Of a stretch of DNA of 64,000 nucleotides, positions 9,501-17,718 are shown one piece after another. This DNA is from Mucilaginibacter sp. cycad4 (GTDB lineage Bacteria > Bacteroidota > Bacteroidia > Sphingobacteriales > Sphingobacteriaceae). The notes under the pieces were generated by a model. That model was given only the letters and a program-made list of their open reading frames with translations, did no database searches and was not told the origin of the DNA. The stretch spans positions 1,860,001 through 1,924,000 of the forward strand of contig NZ_CP139559.1 in the NCBI RefSeq assembly GCF_034263275.1, given 5' to 3'. Numbering within the stretch: the first letter of the stretch is position 1; every line of letters starts with the position of its first letter. The position numbers and the translations under genes were made by a program.

Positions 9501-11801
9501 AAAGCAATTGCAGTTAGTGGGATTATAAAAGCGTTACCGGACATGGGGCAGGTTGCGGATCAGTCGCTGGCGTCAGGAGCGGCCAGCACTGCAATAACTT
9601 TCACCGGCACCGCTAATACTTACACTTGGATTAATGATAATCCCGGCATTGGGCTGGCCGCAAGTGGCGTAGGAAATATCGGTTCATTTATAACAAAAAA
9701 TGCTACCGGCAGTCCGATTAAGGCAACTATTACAGTAACTCCGTATTTGAATAGTTACGCCTATATCGCAAACTCGGGCGATGGTACTGTTTCTGTTATC
9801 AATACTGCCTCCAATGCAGTAGTAGCTATAGTGCCAGTAGGTTCAGGCGCTGTAGGCGTTGTTGCCACTCCCAACGGTAAAAAGGTTTATGTAACTGATC
9901 ATTATTCAAATACGGTATCCGTTATCAATACTGCCAGTAATACTGTATCTTCTACAATAGAAGTAAACTCATCTTATGGTATCGCCGTAAATCCAGATGG
10001 TAGCCGCGTGTATGTAACAAATAACGGACCGGGTACCGTTACTGTCATCAATACCTTAACTGATCAAAAGGTGGCTGTTATTCCGGTAGGTCCTTTTCCG
10101 GATGGGATTATAGTGAGTCCTGATGGAGGAAGGGTATACGTTGCAAATTCAAATTCAAACGATGTTTCGGTTATTGATGCAGTAACAAACAGCGTTGTGG
10201 CCACCATAACGGTAGGAAGCCTGCCACAGGGCATAGTGATAAGCCCGGATGGGAAACGACTTTATGTAAGCAATTACGGAGCATCCAGTGTCTCGGTGGT
10301 TGATTTGTCAACAGCAATGGTAACCGCTGTAGTTCCTGTGGGTGCCAATCCAACAGCGATGGCTATAAACGCCGATGGAAGTCATGTTTATGTTGCAAAT
10401 TCAACTACAAATACAATATCGATTATTAATAGCATAACAAACAGTGTAGAAGGTAGCATATCAGTCGGCAAAAATCCGGAGGGAGTTTCAGTAAGCCCGG
10501 ATGGCAGCAATATTTATGTAACCAATTTTGATGATAATACCGTTTCTGTAATTAACGCTACCAACAATACTGTAATTAAAACTATTCAGGTGGGCGTTAA
10601 CCCGGTATCACTTGGCAATTTTATAACGCCCGGGGCGGATTGCGGCGGATCCCCCATTACTTTTACCATTACGGTAGATGCGGCCTTATCACCAACCCTA
10701 TCAACAGCAGATGCGCCCGCGCCTGTTAATACAATTTACGGAACCGTATCAGCGCCGGCAGTATTTACCATATCCGGTATTAATTTAGCATCAGCTGTTT
10801 CTGTGGCGGCACCTCAGGGTTTTGAAATAAGCATGGATAATGTGATATTTACAAGCGTTGTTTCCATTCCCTATTCCCCACAATTAACCAATTTGCCGGT
10901 ATATATCCGCCTAACTAACAAAACAGCAACAGGAAACTATACAGGTAATATTGTACTAAGCAGCAGCGGTGCAGAAACGGTTAATATTGTTATGCCTAAC
11001 AGCACGGTATCACCAGTTCCATTAACAATAAGCGTAAATAGTGTTTCAAAAAATTACGGCACAACACTTACAAACCAAACAGGCTCTTCTGTTTTTAACT
11101 CCTTTGGTTTAAAAAATGCAGAAACAGTTGGCAGCGTGAATATCACATATAATACTGGCGCTGCCAGCAATGCTGCCGTAAACACATATACCGGTTCGGT
11201 GACACCATCAGCCGCTATCGGTGGCAGTTTTAACCCTGCTAATTATACTATAACCTATGTATCAAATGATATCATAGTTGATCCGGCTACGCTAACCATT
11301 ACCGCGGATAACAAAAGCAAGATAGCGGGCGATCAAAACCCCACATTGACAGTAACTTACAACGGTTTTGTAAACAACGAAAGTACTTTACAATTGAGCA
11401 TACAGCCGTTTATAACCACAACGGCCACTATGCTATCTGCCGCGGGGCAATATCCCATAATAGTAAATGGTGCGCAGGCCGTTAACTATAAATTTATTTA
11501 TATCGACGGTATACTTACTGTTAACAGTACCGAATCGCCTTTGGTCATACCAAATGTTTTTACACCTAATGGCGATGGGGTAAACGATAATTGGGTAATT
11601 AAAAATATTGAATCGTATCCGGGATGCACAGTTGAAATATTTAACCGCTATGGCGAGAAATTATTTAGTTCTGTAGGCTATGGGATAGCGTGGGATGGTA
11701 GGTTTAAGGGTTCCGGGGTCCCCGGTAGCGTCTACTATTATGTTATCAACCTCAAAAATGGATCAACTCCCTTGTCAGGAACCGTAACCATTATCAGGTA
11801 A
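6516..11801 (+). CDS. Giant YVTN beta-propeller surface protein with type IX secretion C-terminus
   Basis: 1761 residues: a signal peptide (about 1-20) and then a unit repeated three times. Each unit is a PKD-like segment (V-Y-x-W-T-N-x-N-x-G-I-G-L), a propeller of YVTN repeats (D-G-S-R-L-Y-V-x-N, V-S-V-I-N-T, I-x-V-G), and an Ig-like segment (P-x-G-F-E-V-S). The propellers begin near residues 85, 580 and 1080. MBG-like domains follow (about 1500 and 1595), then a gliding-motility-type CHU_C domain from about 1677 (PNVFTPNGDGVNDNW) that directs export by the type IX system. The likely role is adhesion or carbohydrate/protein binding at the cell surface; the ligand is unknown. The repeats make recombination and assembly errors possible. 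Confidence 0.85.
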   Translation: MIRFLLVIVIELLLCAGTQAQTNQVVTAGAITKAVNFSAGGCVYNWTNNNSGIGLAASGNGDIASFTAVNNTTVPIVATITAKPALKGFAYIPNSEPSGSISVVNVANNTVIATIPVGRFPSSASLSPDGSRLYVTSFDNNTVIVINTATNAIIATIPILAGPAYQVVVSPGGSRLYVSNQRADFVSVINTITNTVQATIHVGRDPNGLAITKDGGRVYVSHGGGNVFVINTSNNTVLQTINTGMAGWGIALSPDDSRLYVTTLSGIAVINTVTGAVVNTIPVGTAATAISINNAGDRLYVANTGSGSISVIDISNNAIVATIPVGESPLGVSLTGDGSILYVINNIIDNNVVRINTATNRVISTNTVGIYHESLGNFVSGPTCPPVTFTITVNPPPVITAGAVTGTATACIGTPSTSPNIQQFIASGKYLTGNIKVTAPPGFEVSLNAVGSYANTVILTQTGGIVNDTKIYVRVAALSTAGAISGNIVLSSSGSANHNISVKGVITGLPTVNPVADQIKDNGTATNPINFTGSGNVYKWTNDNPGIGLSATGTGNIASFIATNTGTDPVTANLSVSTMISGMAYISNVGANTVSVINTATNKVVSTIGVGNSPIGVSVSPDKKRVYVANSASGDISVIDAVNNTLITNVKVGSYPYYVVASPDGTNVYALNYNDDNVSVINAGTNTVTRTISVGDKPVTAVVSPDGSRLYVANYDAKTVSIINTINGSSVKTIGVGTEPWGMAISPDGSRVYVGSAYTGTIGIINTQSNTFEAISAGGTHPQGITVSPDGKWIYTSNSASNTVSVINAETKAVAAVITVGQAPLGISLTPDGDLAYVACFRSNDVWVINTASNQVVASVKVGAQPNTIGDFVTGGSICSSVPTRFKITVNSTFPSLSAGAVTGNISACAGSVSVSPNIQQFTVSAHNLSANVIVKPPVGFEVSFNKGIGYSNNLTISPVAGIVDNVIVYVRAAAAQLAGDIVGNVILSSTGASNKAIAVSGIIKALPDMGQVADQSLASGAASTAITFTGTANTYTWINDNPGIGLAASGVGNIGSFITKNATGSPIKATITVTPYLNSYAYIANSGDGTVSVINTASNAVVAIVPVGSGAVGVVATPNGKKVYVTDHYSNTVSVINTASNTVSSTIEVNSSYGIAVNPDGSRVYVTNNGPGTVTVINTLTDQKVAVIPVGPFPDGIIVSPDGGRVYVANSNSNDVSVIDAVTNSVVATITVGSLPQGIVISPDGKRLYVSNYGASSVSVVDLSTAMVTAVVPVGANPTAMAINADGSHVYVANSTTNTISIINSITNSVEGSISVGKNPEGVSVSPDGSNIYVTNFDDNTVSVINATNNTVIKTIQVGVNPVSLGNFITPGADCGGSPITFTITVDAALSPTLSTADAPAPVNTIYGTVSAPAVFTISGINLASAVSVAAPQGFEISMDNVIFTSVVSIPYSPQLTNLPVYIRLTNKTATGNYTGNIVLSSSGAETVNIVMPNSTVSPVPLTISVNSVSKNYGTTLTNQTGSSVFNSFGLKNAETVGSVNITYNTGAASNAAVNTYTGSVTPSAAIGGSFNPANYTITYVSNDIIVDPATLTITADNKSKIAGDQNPTLTVTYNGFVNNESTLQLSIQPFITTTATMLSAAGQYPIIVNGAQAVNYKFIYIDGILTVNSTESPLVIPNVFTPNGDGVNDNWVIKNIESYPGCTVEIFNRYGEKLFSSVGYGIAWDGRFKGSGVPGSVYYYVINLKNGSTPLSGTVTIIR

Positions 11802-12074
11802 TGCAAAAGAAACTTAACGTAACATAGCTCAAATACAACCATTCAACCGGCCCGAATATCGCAGAGCCGGCTGTAGTAGGTTGGATCCTTGTGACTTCTC
11901 AATGCAACACTCCGAATACCTGAGCCAAAGGGAGGCCATTTCCCTCCGCACCAGGAATGGGGTTATCCTATTGTGAGCAGATATTATACAAATCTACAGA
12001 TACTACCTCAAGCAATTCAATAGGGCATAATTTTGCCAACCCAAAAAACCCAAATCACATCATTTAACCCAAAT

Positions 12075-12812
12075 TCACTTCCCACCAATCCCGCTGATAA
12101 TCCCCTCAATTTGATTCAACTGTTCCTTGCTTAACTGTTTCAGGTTTTCCTGGCTTAATATGGTATTGTTTATTTGTATGTAGTTGTTTTGCTCGTTGAT
12201 AACGGTATTGGGCTGTTGATTATTTAATGCGCCAACCATTTCAAAATAGAGCCGGGCGGCCTTCACGTCGCCGTTGCAGGCACGCTTACAAACGCCGGCC
12301 AGTATGTTAGGGGCCAGATATTTAAATTGCTCCATTTCGGCATGGTATTGCGGATGTGCTTTATAATCTGCAAGGTGTTTGGCAACGGTTTGCCTGCTCA
12401 GGCCGGTTTCGCGTGCTATTATAAATTTAGGGGGCATTGAACCATATTGGCCTATCAGTTTGGAGATAGCCCGGCCAATTAAAAAGTGGTTCTGCTCCCA
12501 GATCTGGTCATTAGTACTTGGATGAACGATATCCGCAATTTTATTTATATAGCTGTCCCTTTCTTCTCCTTTTAACCGTTCCAACATTTCGGTTGTAATT
12601 TCCCCGAGGTAATCACGTTCGGCACCGGTAAAATTTTCGATATCAGCTAAGGTGATCTTTTCCAACGCTAATACACTGCTAATCTTTTCATACGAAGGGG
12701 GTGAATTTGTCAAGGCGTTTTCGGCTTTCATTAGGTTTAGTGATCTTTCAAATAAAGATAGGGAATTACTTTTACAATTGCTAATATTTTTAGTATTTAA
12801 AATGTATTGCAA
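12075..12812 (-). CDS. HTH protein of terminase-small-subunit/phBC6A51 type, function unknown
   Basis: Up to 245 residues from the ATG at 12812, but no ribosome-binding sequence is visible there. The Met at codon 28 (12731) follows a GAAAG sequence and is an equally good start. A helix-turn-helix lies at about residues 134-150 (ETGLSRQTVAKHLADYK), followed by a helical region and an Asn/Gln-rich C-terminus. This resembles small phage terminase-like or phBC6A51 proteins that bind DNA, but no phage genes are nearby. A long inverted repeat lies just upstream (12884-12972) and could be its target; that is speculation. Confidence 0.6.
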   Translation of the reverse strand: MQYILNTKNISNCKSNSLSLFERSLNLMKAENALTNSPPSYEKISSVLALEKITLADIENFTGAERDYLGEITTEMLERLKGEERDSYINKIADIVHPSTNDQIWEQNHFLIGRAISKLIGQYGSMPPKFIIARETGLSRQTVAKHLADYKAHPQYHAEMEQFKYLAPNILAGVCKRACNGDVKAARLYFEMVGALNNQQPNTVINEQNNYIQINNTILSQENLKQLSKEQLNQIEGIISGIGGK

Positions 12813-12883
12813 TTGTTTTTTTTATAAATAATTGATTTACAGTAATTTGAATGCTGTTGATCTGAATTTATTTCAGCAATTGA

Positions 12884-12972
12884 GGGGGTTAACATTAGTT
12901 TTTGCTTAAATATTTGAATATCAGTATTTTAAGTAAAAATAACCCGAATTTATGTTAACCCTGTTAACCCCC
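12884..12972. repeat. Long imperfect inverted repeat in the divergent region before GH127
   Basis: GGGGGTTAACAT...TTTTTGCTTAAATA on the left is mirrored by TATTTTAAGTAAAAA...ATGTTAACCC on the right, with a further GTTAACCCCC and a run of ten C. It lies in the 445-bp gap between the HTH gene (minus strand) and the GH127 gene (plus strand). It could be an operator or a divergent regulatory region; no promoter was recognised. The rest of the gap (12985-13257) shows nothing clear. Confidence 0.45.
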
Positions 12973-13257
12973 CCCCCGGTGCGGGTGTCGCAGCCCCGGA
13001 TAGGAGAGGCCGGATACTCGTGACTGCCCGGTTATATGTTGAAATTGAGCCGCGCTGCATACCCGCGCCCCGGGAGAAAATCACTTTTTATTCTTCTGTT
13101 TTTTTAAGTTGGTGAGCGTACCTGCTGTTAAACAAGCTGCTTAATTAATTGCATTTAATTTAAAAAAGAGTTGCTTTAAAGCCTGTCCGCACGTACATTC
13201 GTTTTTTATTGTTGTTTTAACAATTAATACCCGCATTTTGCCGGTTGCTAACCAATT

Positions 13258-15606
13258 ATGAAGCATCTTTCTTTCTTATTAATTCTTTATCCATTTTTGC
13301 TGCAGGCCCAGCAAAAACAGGCTGTTAAAAGCTTTCCTCTGCAAAATGTGAGGCTGCTGCCGGGGATCTTTAAGGAACAGGAACAAACCGACCTGAATTA
13401 TATGCTCGCCCTAAAGCCCGACCGTTTGCTTGCACCTTTTCGACGGGAAGCAGGGCTGCCGCAAAAAGCTGAAAGCTATACTAATTGGGAAAATTCGGGC
13501 CTGGATGGGCATATTGGGGGGCATTATCTTTCGGCCCTGGCTATGATGTACGCTTCTACCGGCGACAGCCGCATCCGCCAGCGCCTCGACTACATGATTA
13601 ATGAACTTAAATTATGCCAGGATAAAAATGGCGATGGATATCTTGGCGGTGTGCCGGGGAGCCGCGAGCTGTGGCCGCAGGTAATGAAAGGCAACTTTGC
13701 AGGTTTCAATAAAAAATGGGTGCCTTTCTATAATATTCATAAAGTATTCGCCGGGCTGCGCGATGCCTGGTGGTACGAGGATAATCAAACTGCAAAAGCT
13801 ATGCTCATCAAACTGGCCGACTGGTTTTGCAAAATCAGTGCTGCGCTCACCCAGCAGCAAATGCAGCAACTGCTGGGCAACGAACACGGGGGTGTCAATG
13901 AGGTGCTGGCCGATGTATATGGCATTACCGGCGATAAGAAATACCTTAATTCGGCCTATAGTTTTTCTCATCAGGCCATCCTTCAGCCGCTTGAAAACAA
14001 CCAGGACAAGCTTGATAATTTACACGCCAATACGCAGATCCCGAAAGTGATCGGATTTAAGCGAATTGCCGATTACAGCGGTGATACCGCCTATAATCAT
14101 GCTGCGGCATTCTTTTGGCAAACTGTGGTAAACCATCGCACCGTTGCCACCGGGGGGAACAGTGTCAGGGAACATTTCAATCCGGCTACAGATTTCTCTA
14201 CCATGATTTCAAGTGTAGAGGGGCCGGAAACCTGTAATACTTATAACATGCTTAAGCTTACCGAAGATTTGTACTTATCAGATCCGGAAATAGCTTATAT
14301 AGATTATTACGAGAGGGCATTGTATAACCATATCCTCACAACACAGCGGCCGGGGAAAGGTGGCTTTGTGTACTTTACGCCCATGCGCCCGGGGCATTAC
14401 AGGGTTTATTCCCAGCCGCAAACCAGTATGTGGTGCTGCGTTGGCTCTGGTATGGAAAATCACGCCAAGTACGGAAAAATGATTTATACCCATACAGATA
14501 ACCAACTGTATATTAATCTTTTTATCCCATCTGAGCTAACCTGGAAAGAAAAAGGTTTGATACTGAAACAGGAAAACAACTTTCCGGAGCAGGAAGCAAC
14601 AACCCTCAGGGTGCTGAAAACCGGTGGTAATTCATTTGGGTTAAATATCCGGTACCCTTCATGGGTTAAGGCAGGGGCATTGGGAATTACTATCAACGGC
14701 AAGCCTGTAACTGTTAAATCCAAGCCGTCATCATATGTACAGCTAAATAGAAAATGGCAGAAGGGGGATATCATTAGCGTGCGGCTGCCAATGCAAACAA
14801 CAACAGAGAAACTTCCCGACGGGGCTAATTATGAAGCCGTGTTGCACGGCCCGATCGTACTTGCTTCTGTGATTGATACGCTTGCAGAAAAAGGCCGCGA
14901 AGCCGACGACAGCAGGATGGGCCATATTGCTGCTGGCGAGTTATACAAACTTGCAGATATGCCCGTTTTTGTAAGTGATTCCATTAACGACGCGGCAATG
15001 ATAATCAGGGACGAGGGCACGCCGATGTCTTTTACAGCGAAAAAGCTCATCTATCCGGCTAAATACAGCAGCTTAAAACTGGTGCCGTTCTACAAAATAC
15101 AGGATGCCCGTTATGTTGTGTACTGGCGAAAAGAATCGGCCAGGGGTTTCGGCGAATTGCAGGCGAAACTTGCGGAAGATGATGCCCGGGAAGCAAAACT
15201 TGCTGCCAATACAATTGATATGGCAACAGCGGGAGAACAGCAACCGGAATCTGATCATTTTATGGAAAGTGATAATTCGTTTGCCGGTGTTCGTTTCAAC
15301 AGGCATTTCCGGTCTGCATCAGGTTGGTTCAGTTATAAACTCACTGATAAAAATAAAGCCGCAACAAAAATCAGTGTCACTTATTTCGGCACGGAATGGA
15401 ACCATAAGTTTACAATTTTTGTTAACGGACAAGAGTTGGTGAAAGTTGATCTGAAGGGAGGTAAAAGTGATTCCTTTTATACAGTCGAATATGAGCTTCC
15501 TAAACAACTGAAATACGGTTCGAATCAAACGCTCATGATAAAGTTCCAGGCGGATGCAGGTTCAGTTGCCGGACCTGTTTATGAATTACGGCTTTTGAAA
15601 GACTAA
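13258..15606 (+). CDS. Glycoside hydrolase family 127 (beta-L-arabinofuranosidase-like)
   Basis: 782 residues with a short signal peptide (about 1-18, ending LLQAQQ), so likely periplasmic. The N-terminal (alpha/alpha)6 barrel matches GH127 (old DUF1680). The zinc/thiol site known from HypBA1 is visible: E324-x-C326 (GPETCN) and W392-C393-C394 (MWCCVGSG). By family knowledge the first Cys of the pair is the nucleophile and the Glu and other Cys residues bind zinc. The enzyme removes terminal beta-L-arabinofuranose from plant glycans. A beta-sandwich C-terminal part follows. No SusC/SusD pair or other arabinan genes flank it, so it is not in an obvious polysaccharide locus. Confidence 0.9.
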   Translation: MKHLSFLLILYPFLLQAQQKQAVKSFPLQNVRLLPGIFKEQEQTDLNYMLALKPDRLLAPFRREAGLPQKAESYTNWENSGLDGHIGGHYLSALAMMYASTGDSRIRQRLDYMINELKLCQDKNGDGYLGGVPGSRELWPQVMKGNFAGFNKKWVPFYNIHKVFAGLRDAWWYEDNQTAKAMLIKLADWFCKISAALTQQQMQQLLGNEHGGVNEVLADVYGITGDKKYLNSAYSFSHQAILQPLENNQDKLDNLHANTQIPKVIGFKRIADYSGDTAYNHAAAFFWQTVVNHRTVATGGNSVREHFNPATDFSTMISSVEGPETCNTYNMLKLTEDLYLSDPEIAYIDYYERALYNHILTTQRPGKGGFVYFTPMRPGHYRVYSQPQTSMWCCVGSGMENHAKYGKMIYTHTDNQLYINLFIPSELTWKEKGLILKQENNFPEQEATTLRVLKTGGNSFGLNIRYPSWVKAGALGITINGKPVTVKSKPSSYVQLNRKWQKGDIISVRLPMQTTTEKLPDGANYEAVLHGPIVLASVIDTLAEKGREADDSRMGHIAAGELYKLADMPVFVSDSINDAAMIIRDEGTPMSFTAKKLIYPAKYSSLKLVPFYKIQDARYVVYWRKESARGFGELQAKLAEDDAREAKLAANTIDMATAGEQQPESDHFMESDNSFAGVRFNRHFRSASGWFSYKLTDKNKAATKISVTYFGTEWNHKFTIFVNGQELVKVDLKGGKSDSFYTVEYELPKQLKYGSNQTLMIKFQADAGSVAGPVYELRLLKD

Positions 15607-15857
15607 GTATTTATTAACCATTCTTAATGGCAGAAAGGGATGGATTTTTGGTTCCGGCTTTTGTAATACTAATAATTTCAAGGTGTTTAGCGATTGTGGT
15701 TTCGGTAGGATGAATTGGTCGATATCAAAAGCTTCCCGAAAATCACCAAATTGTTTCGTAAACCAATTAAATATCACGCCACCGTTACTGTGAGGCTACC
15801 GATCAAACGCGAAAACCCGTACGGCGGCCGTGCCCATTCAGTTCAATAAGCCGTTTT

Positions 15858-15889
15858 GGTGAGTAGTGATTTTAAAAAAGCTACTCACC
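15858..15889. repeat. Hairpin GGTGAGTAG/CTACTCACC
   Basis: A perfect 9-bp stem with a 14-base A/T-rich loop in the gene-free stretch 15607-16148. No T-run follows closely. Apart from this hairpin, the terminator at 15949-15979 and the ORF remnant near 15990-16140, nothing is recognisable in this gap. Confidence 0.4.
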
Positions 15890-15948
15890 GAATTACTCTC
15901 CTTTTAAATGGGAATTGATGAATAATATAGCCTTTTGACTAAAAAACA

Positions 15949-15979
15949 AAAGCCTGCAGTCATTAGATTTGCAGGCTTT
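15949..15979 (-). terminator. Rho-independent terminator on the minus strand
   Basis: AAGCCTGCA...TGCAGGCTT forms the stem. On the minus strand it is followed by TTGTTTTTTAG, a good T-run. It lies downstream of the minus-strand gene at 16149-17033, about 170 bp after its stop. Confidence 0.55.
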
Positions 15980-15992
15980 CAGTCTGTTTTAA

Positions 15993-16140
15993 CATTGAAT
16001 TCAGTGGAGGCAAGGGGATTAATGAGTTAGAACCGAATCCCCCTTTATCACGTGGAAACGAAGATTATTTGCTTTTGCTTAAAGACTTGCTTGATGCGGT
16101 TGAGGCAATGGAAAAACCGGCAGATGAAAGCCACAATTGA
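15993..16140 (+). pseudogene. Possible start-less gene fragment
   Basis: From about 15993 an open frame reads S-G-G-K-G-I-N-E-L-E-P-N-P-P-L-S and continues through a helical stretch (LLLLKDLLDAVEAMEKPADE) to a stop at 16138-16140. No standard start codon precedes it in frame. The composition looks like real protein, so it may be the 3' remnant of a lost gene or part of a very short gene with an unusual start. I do not recognise the family. Confidence 0.25.
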
Positions 16141-16148
16141 TGATTAAT

Positions 16149-17033
16149 TTATTCCGGCTTTGCATTGAATAAGTGTTCCATCGCTAATCTTTCCGCAAAT
16201 TCGCCAAGTTCCTTTTCTGACTTTATTGAATTGAACTTGTTTTTAACCTGATCGGCTTTGCCTTGATGTATTATTTTACAGTCAGGAAAATCATATTCGT
16301 CAAAATAGTTACCAAACTCATTTAAAAGGTTTTCCCGGGAAACTAAAACGGTGTCTTTAACTGTTCGGAAAAGCCTCTTGTATTGTCTGACTAATAAAAT
16401 ATAATCCGTGGTTGGCAAGATAATAGGGATGTGTTCAGTCCAAGTGGTTAACGTAATTGGCTCATTATTTTGTTTGATTTTAAAAAAAAAGATTTTAGGA
16501 ACAAAATAACCGTCCCCAAGTTTTTGCTGCAATTGCTGTCTGTTTAAATTGTATTCCCAAACTTTATAACATTCCTTTTCACTTAGGTAACAACTTTGCA
16601 TTTCATTGAAGTGATCTTTACTTGCCCACAAATTTGTCTTGCTCCAGATGCCAAATTGCTCTTGTTTATTGGGTTTATAAGGATTCTCAGAATCAGATTG
16701 GGGATTTAATACAAACAGATCTAAGTCTTTACAAAATTGTTCCACAAATAAGAAAGCCTCACTTCCAAAAAAGCTTGGACGCATAAAATTTAGGTTGAAT
16801 GAAAAGTTTGTGTCATCAAAATCATCAATAGGCACTATATCTTCTTCAGATTGATAATCACCATCGGGTTCGTTATAGTCAAATGAAAAATAAACCTCTG
16901 TGTCTTTGTTTTCAAAAAACCATTGTGTGCCACTTTCATTTACATGAACCAAATTTTCTGACAAATATTGAGAAATTTTATCTGTTGAAATTTCTTTGCC
17001 TTTTTGTTTGTAAAAAAATAAATCGTAACTCAT
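16149..17033 (-). CDS. Hypothetical protein (MSYDLFFYK family)
   Basis: 294 residues, soluble and acidic, starting MSYDLFFYKQKGKEIS. Proteins opening M-S-Y-D-L-x-F-Y-K occur as uncharacterised proteins in many bacteria, often of accessory or immunity-like distribution; this comes from memory. There are no membrane segments, no signal peptide and no catalytic motif that I can defend. It lies just outside the left boundary of the ssrA island and before the insertion would have been close to the 3' end of ssrA. Low GC suggests it may itself be accessory DNA. Confidence 0.6.
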   Translation of the reverse strand: MSYDLFFYKQKGKEISTDKISQYLSENLVHVNESGTQWFFENKDTEVYFSFDYNEPDGDYQSEEDIVPIDDFDDTNFSFNLNFMRPSFFGSEAFLFVEQFCKDLDLFVLNPQSDSENPYKPNKQEQFGIWSKTNLWASKDHFNEMQSCYLSEKECYKVWEYNLNRQQLQQKLGDGYFVPKIFFFKIKQNNEPITLTTWTEHIPIILPTTDYILLVRQYKRLFRTVKDTVLVSRENLLNEFGNYFDEYDFPDCKIIHQGKADQVKNKFNSIKSEKELGEFAERLAMEHLFNAKPE

Positions 17034-17113
17034 ATACGTTCGTGCAAGGTTTAAGTATCTATTGTTGGCTTTTTCTTTATAATACGAATATAATTATATG
17101 TTGTAGTTTATAA

Positions 17114-17152
17114 CAAAAAAACCGCAAGCCAAACATACGTTCAACTTACGGT
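17114..17152 (-). terminator. Displaced original terminator of ssrA
   Basis: On the minus strand: ACCGTAAG, a loop of about 16 bases, CTTGCGGT (one G-T pair), then TTTTTTTG. It sits 11 bp outside the 15-bp copy of the ssrA 3' end, exactly where the native ssrA terminator should be if the island were removed. Confidence 0.65.
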
Positions 17153-17162
17153 AAGTGATTTT

Positions 17163-17177
17163 GTGGAGCCGGAGGGA
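17163..17177 (-). repeat. attL: 15-bp copy of the ssrA 3' end
   Basis: GTGGAGCCGGAGGGA is identical to 47609-47623, which covers the last bases of tmRNA, and is in the same orientation. To its right the sequence diverges from ssrA at once (ACGTAAAAAA instead of TTCGAACCC). This is the expected scar of site-specific integration into a tmRNA gene. Confidence 0.85.
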
Positions 17178-17196
17178 ACGTAAAAAATCACGTAAC

Positions 17197-17256
17197 AGGC
17201 TCACTTTCAATATCAAGATTTTGGCTTTTGACACTGCTCACTATGTGCTCACCAAA
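17197..17256. promoter_or_regulatory. Left-end repeated GCTCAC motifs (possible integrase arm sites)
   Basis: GGCTCACT (about 17198), CTGCTCACT (about 17234) and GTGCTCACCAAA (17245-17256) lie within 80 bp of attL. GTGCTCACC and its reverse complement recur next to the other attachment site at 47461-47530. Arm-type sites of tyrosine integrases behave this way. The remaining DNA to 17718 is AT-rich and shows nothing else. Confidence 0.5.
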
Positions 17257-17718
17257 TCGCTACTAATAGACCTTATTATGCTACTTAGTTTATTATTATA
17301 AATATAGGATTTATAGATGTGTTGAGCAAGTATTCTAGTGAAAATGTAGACAAAGAAATGGAATGATATAGGGTAGCAATGAGACATTTTAAATTCTCGG
17401 GCTTGGTTAGTTAGGGAACAATACCCGATTCAATTTCAGCTATATGCCAATGCTTTGTGTTTTCATTCAATTATAGGTCACATAATAAATCACTCTTAAA
17501 TAGTCAGACCGCTTGCACCTATTTAGCAAAGATATAAACTATTTTCATGGTTCCGGATTGTAGAGCCATAAAAGATTCAATAATTCAAACGATTCGTTGC
17601 AAAGCCTTAACTGCTGGGGTGGTTATTTTTTGTGATTTTTTTAATCTAATCTTTTGAACGTAACTAATTTTATATTAGTAATATTCATTTAAATTGAAGA
17701 GAAATCAAACTTAAGGAC

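Noticed and set aside
12960..12985. Run of ten C as possible phase-variation tract
   Set aside because: It is about 270 bp from the GH127 start and not inside a gene or a recognised promoter, so no switching mechanism can be argued.
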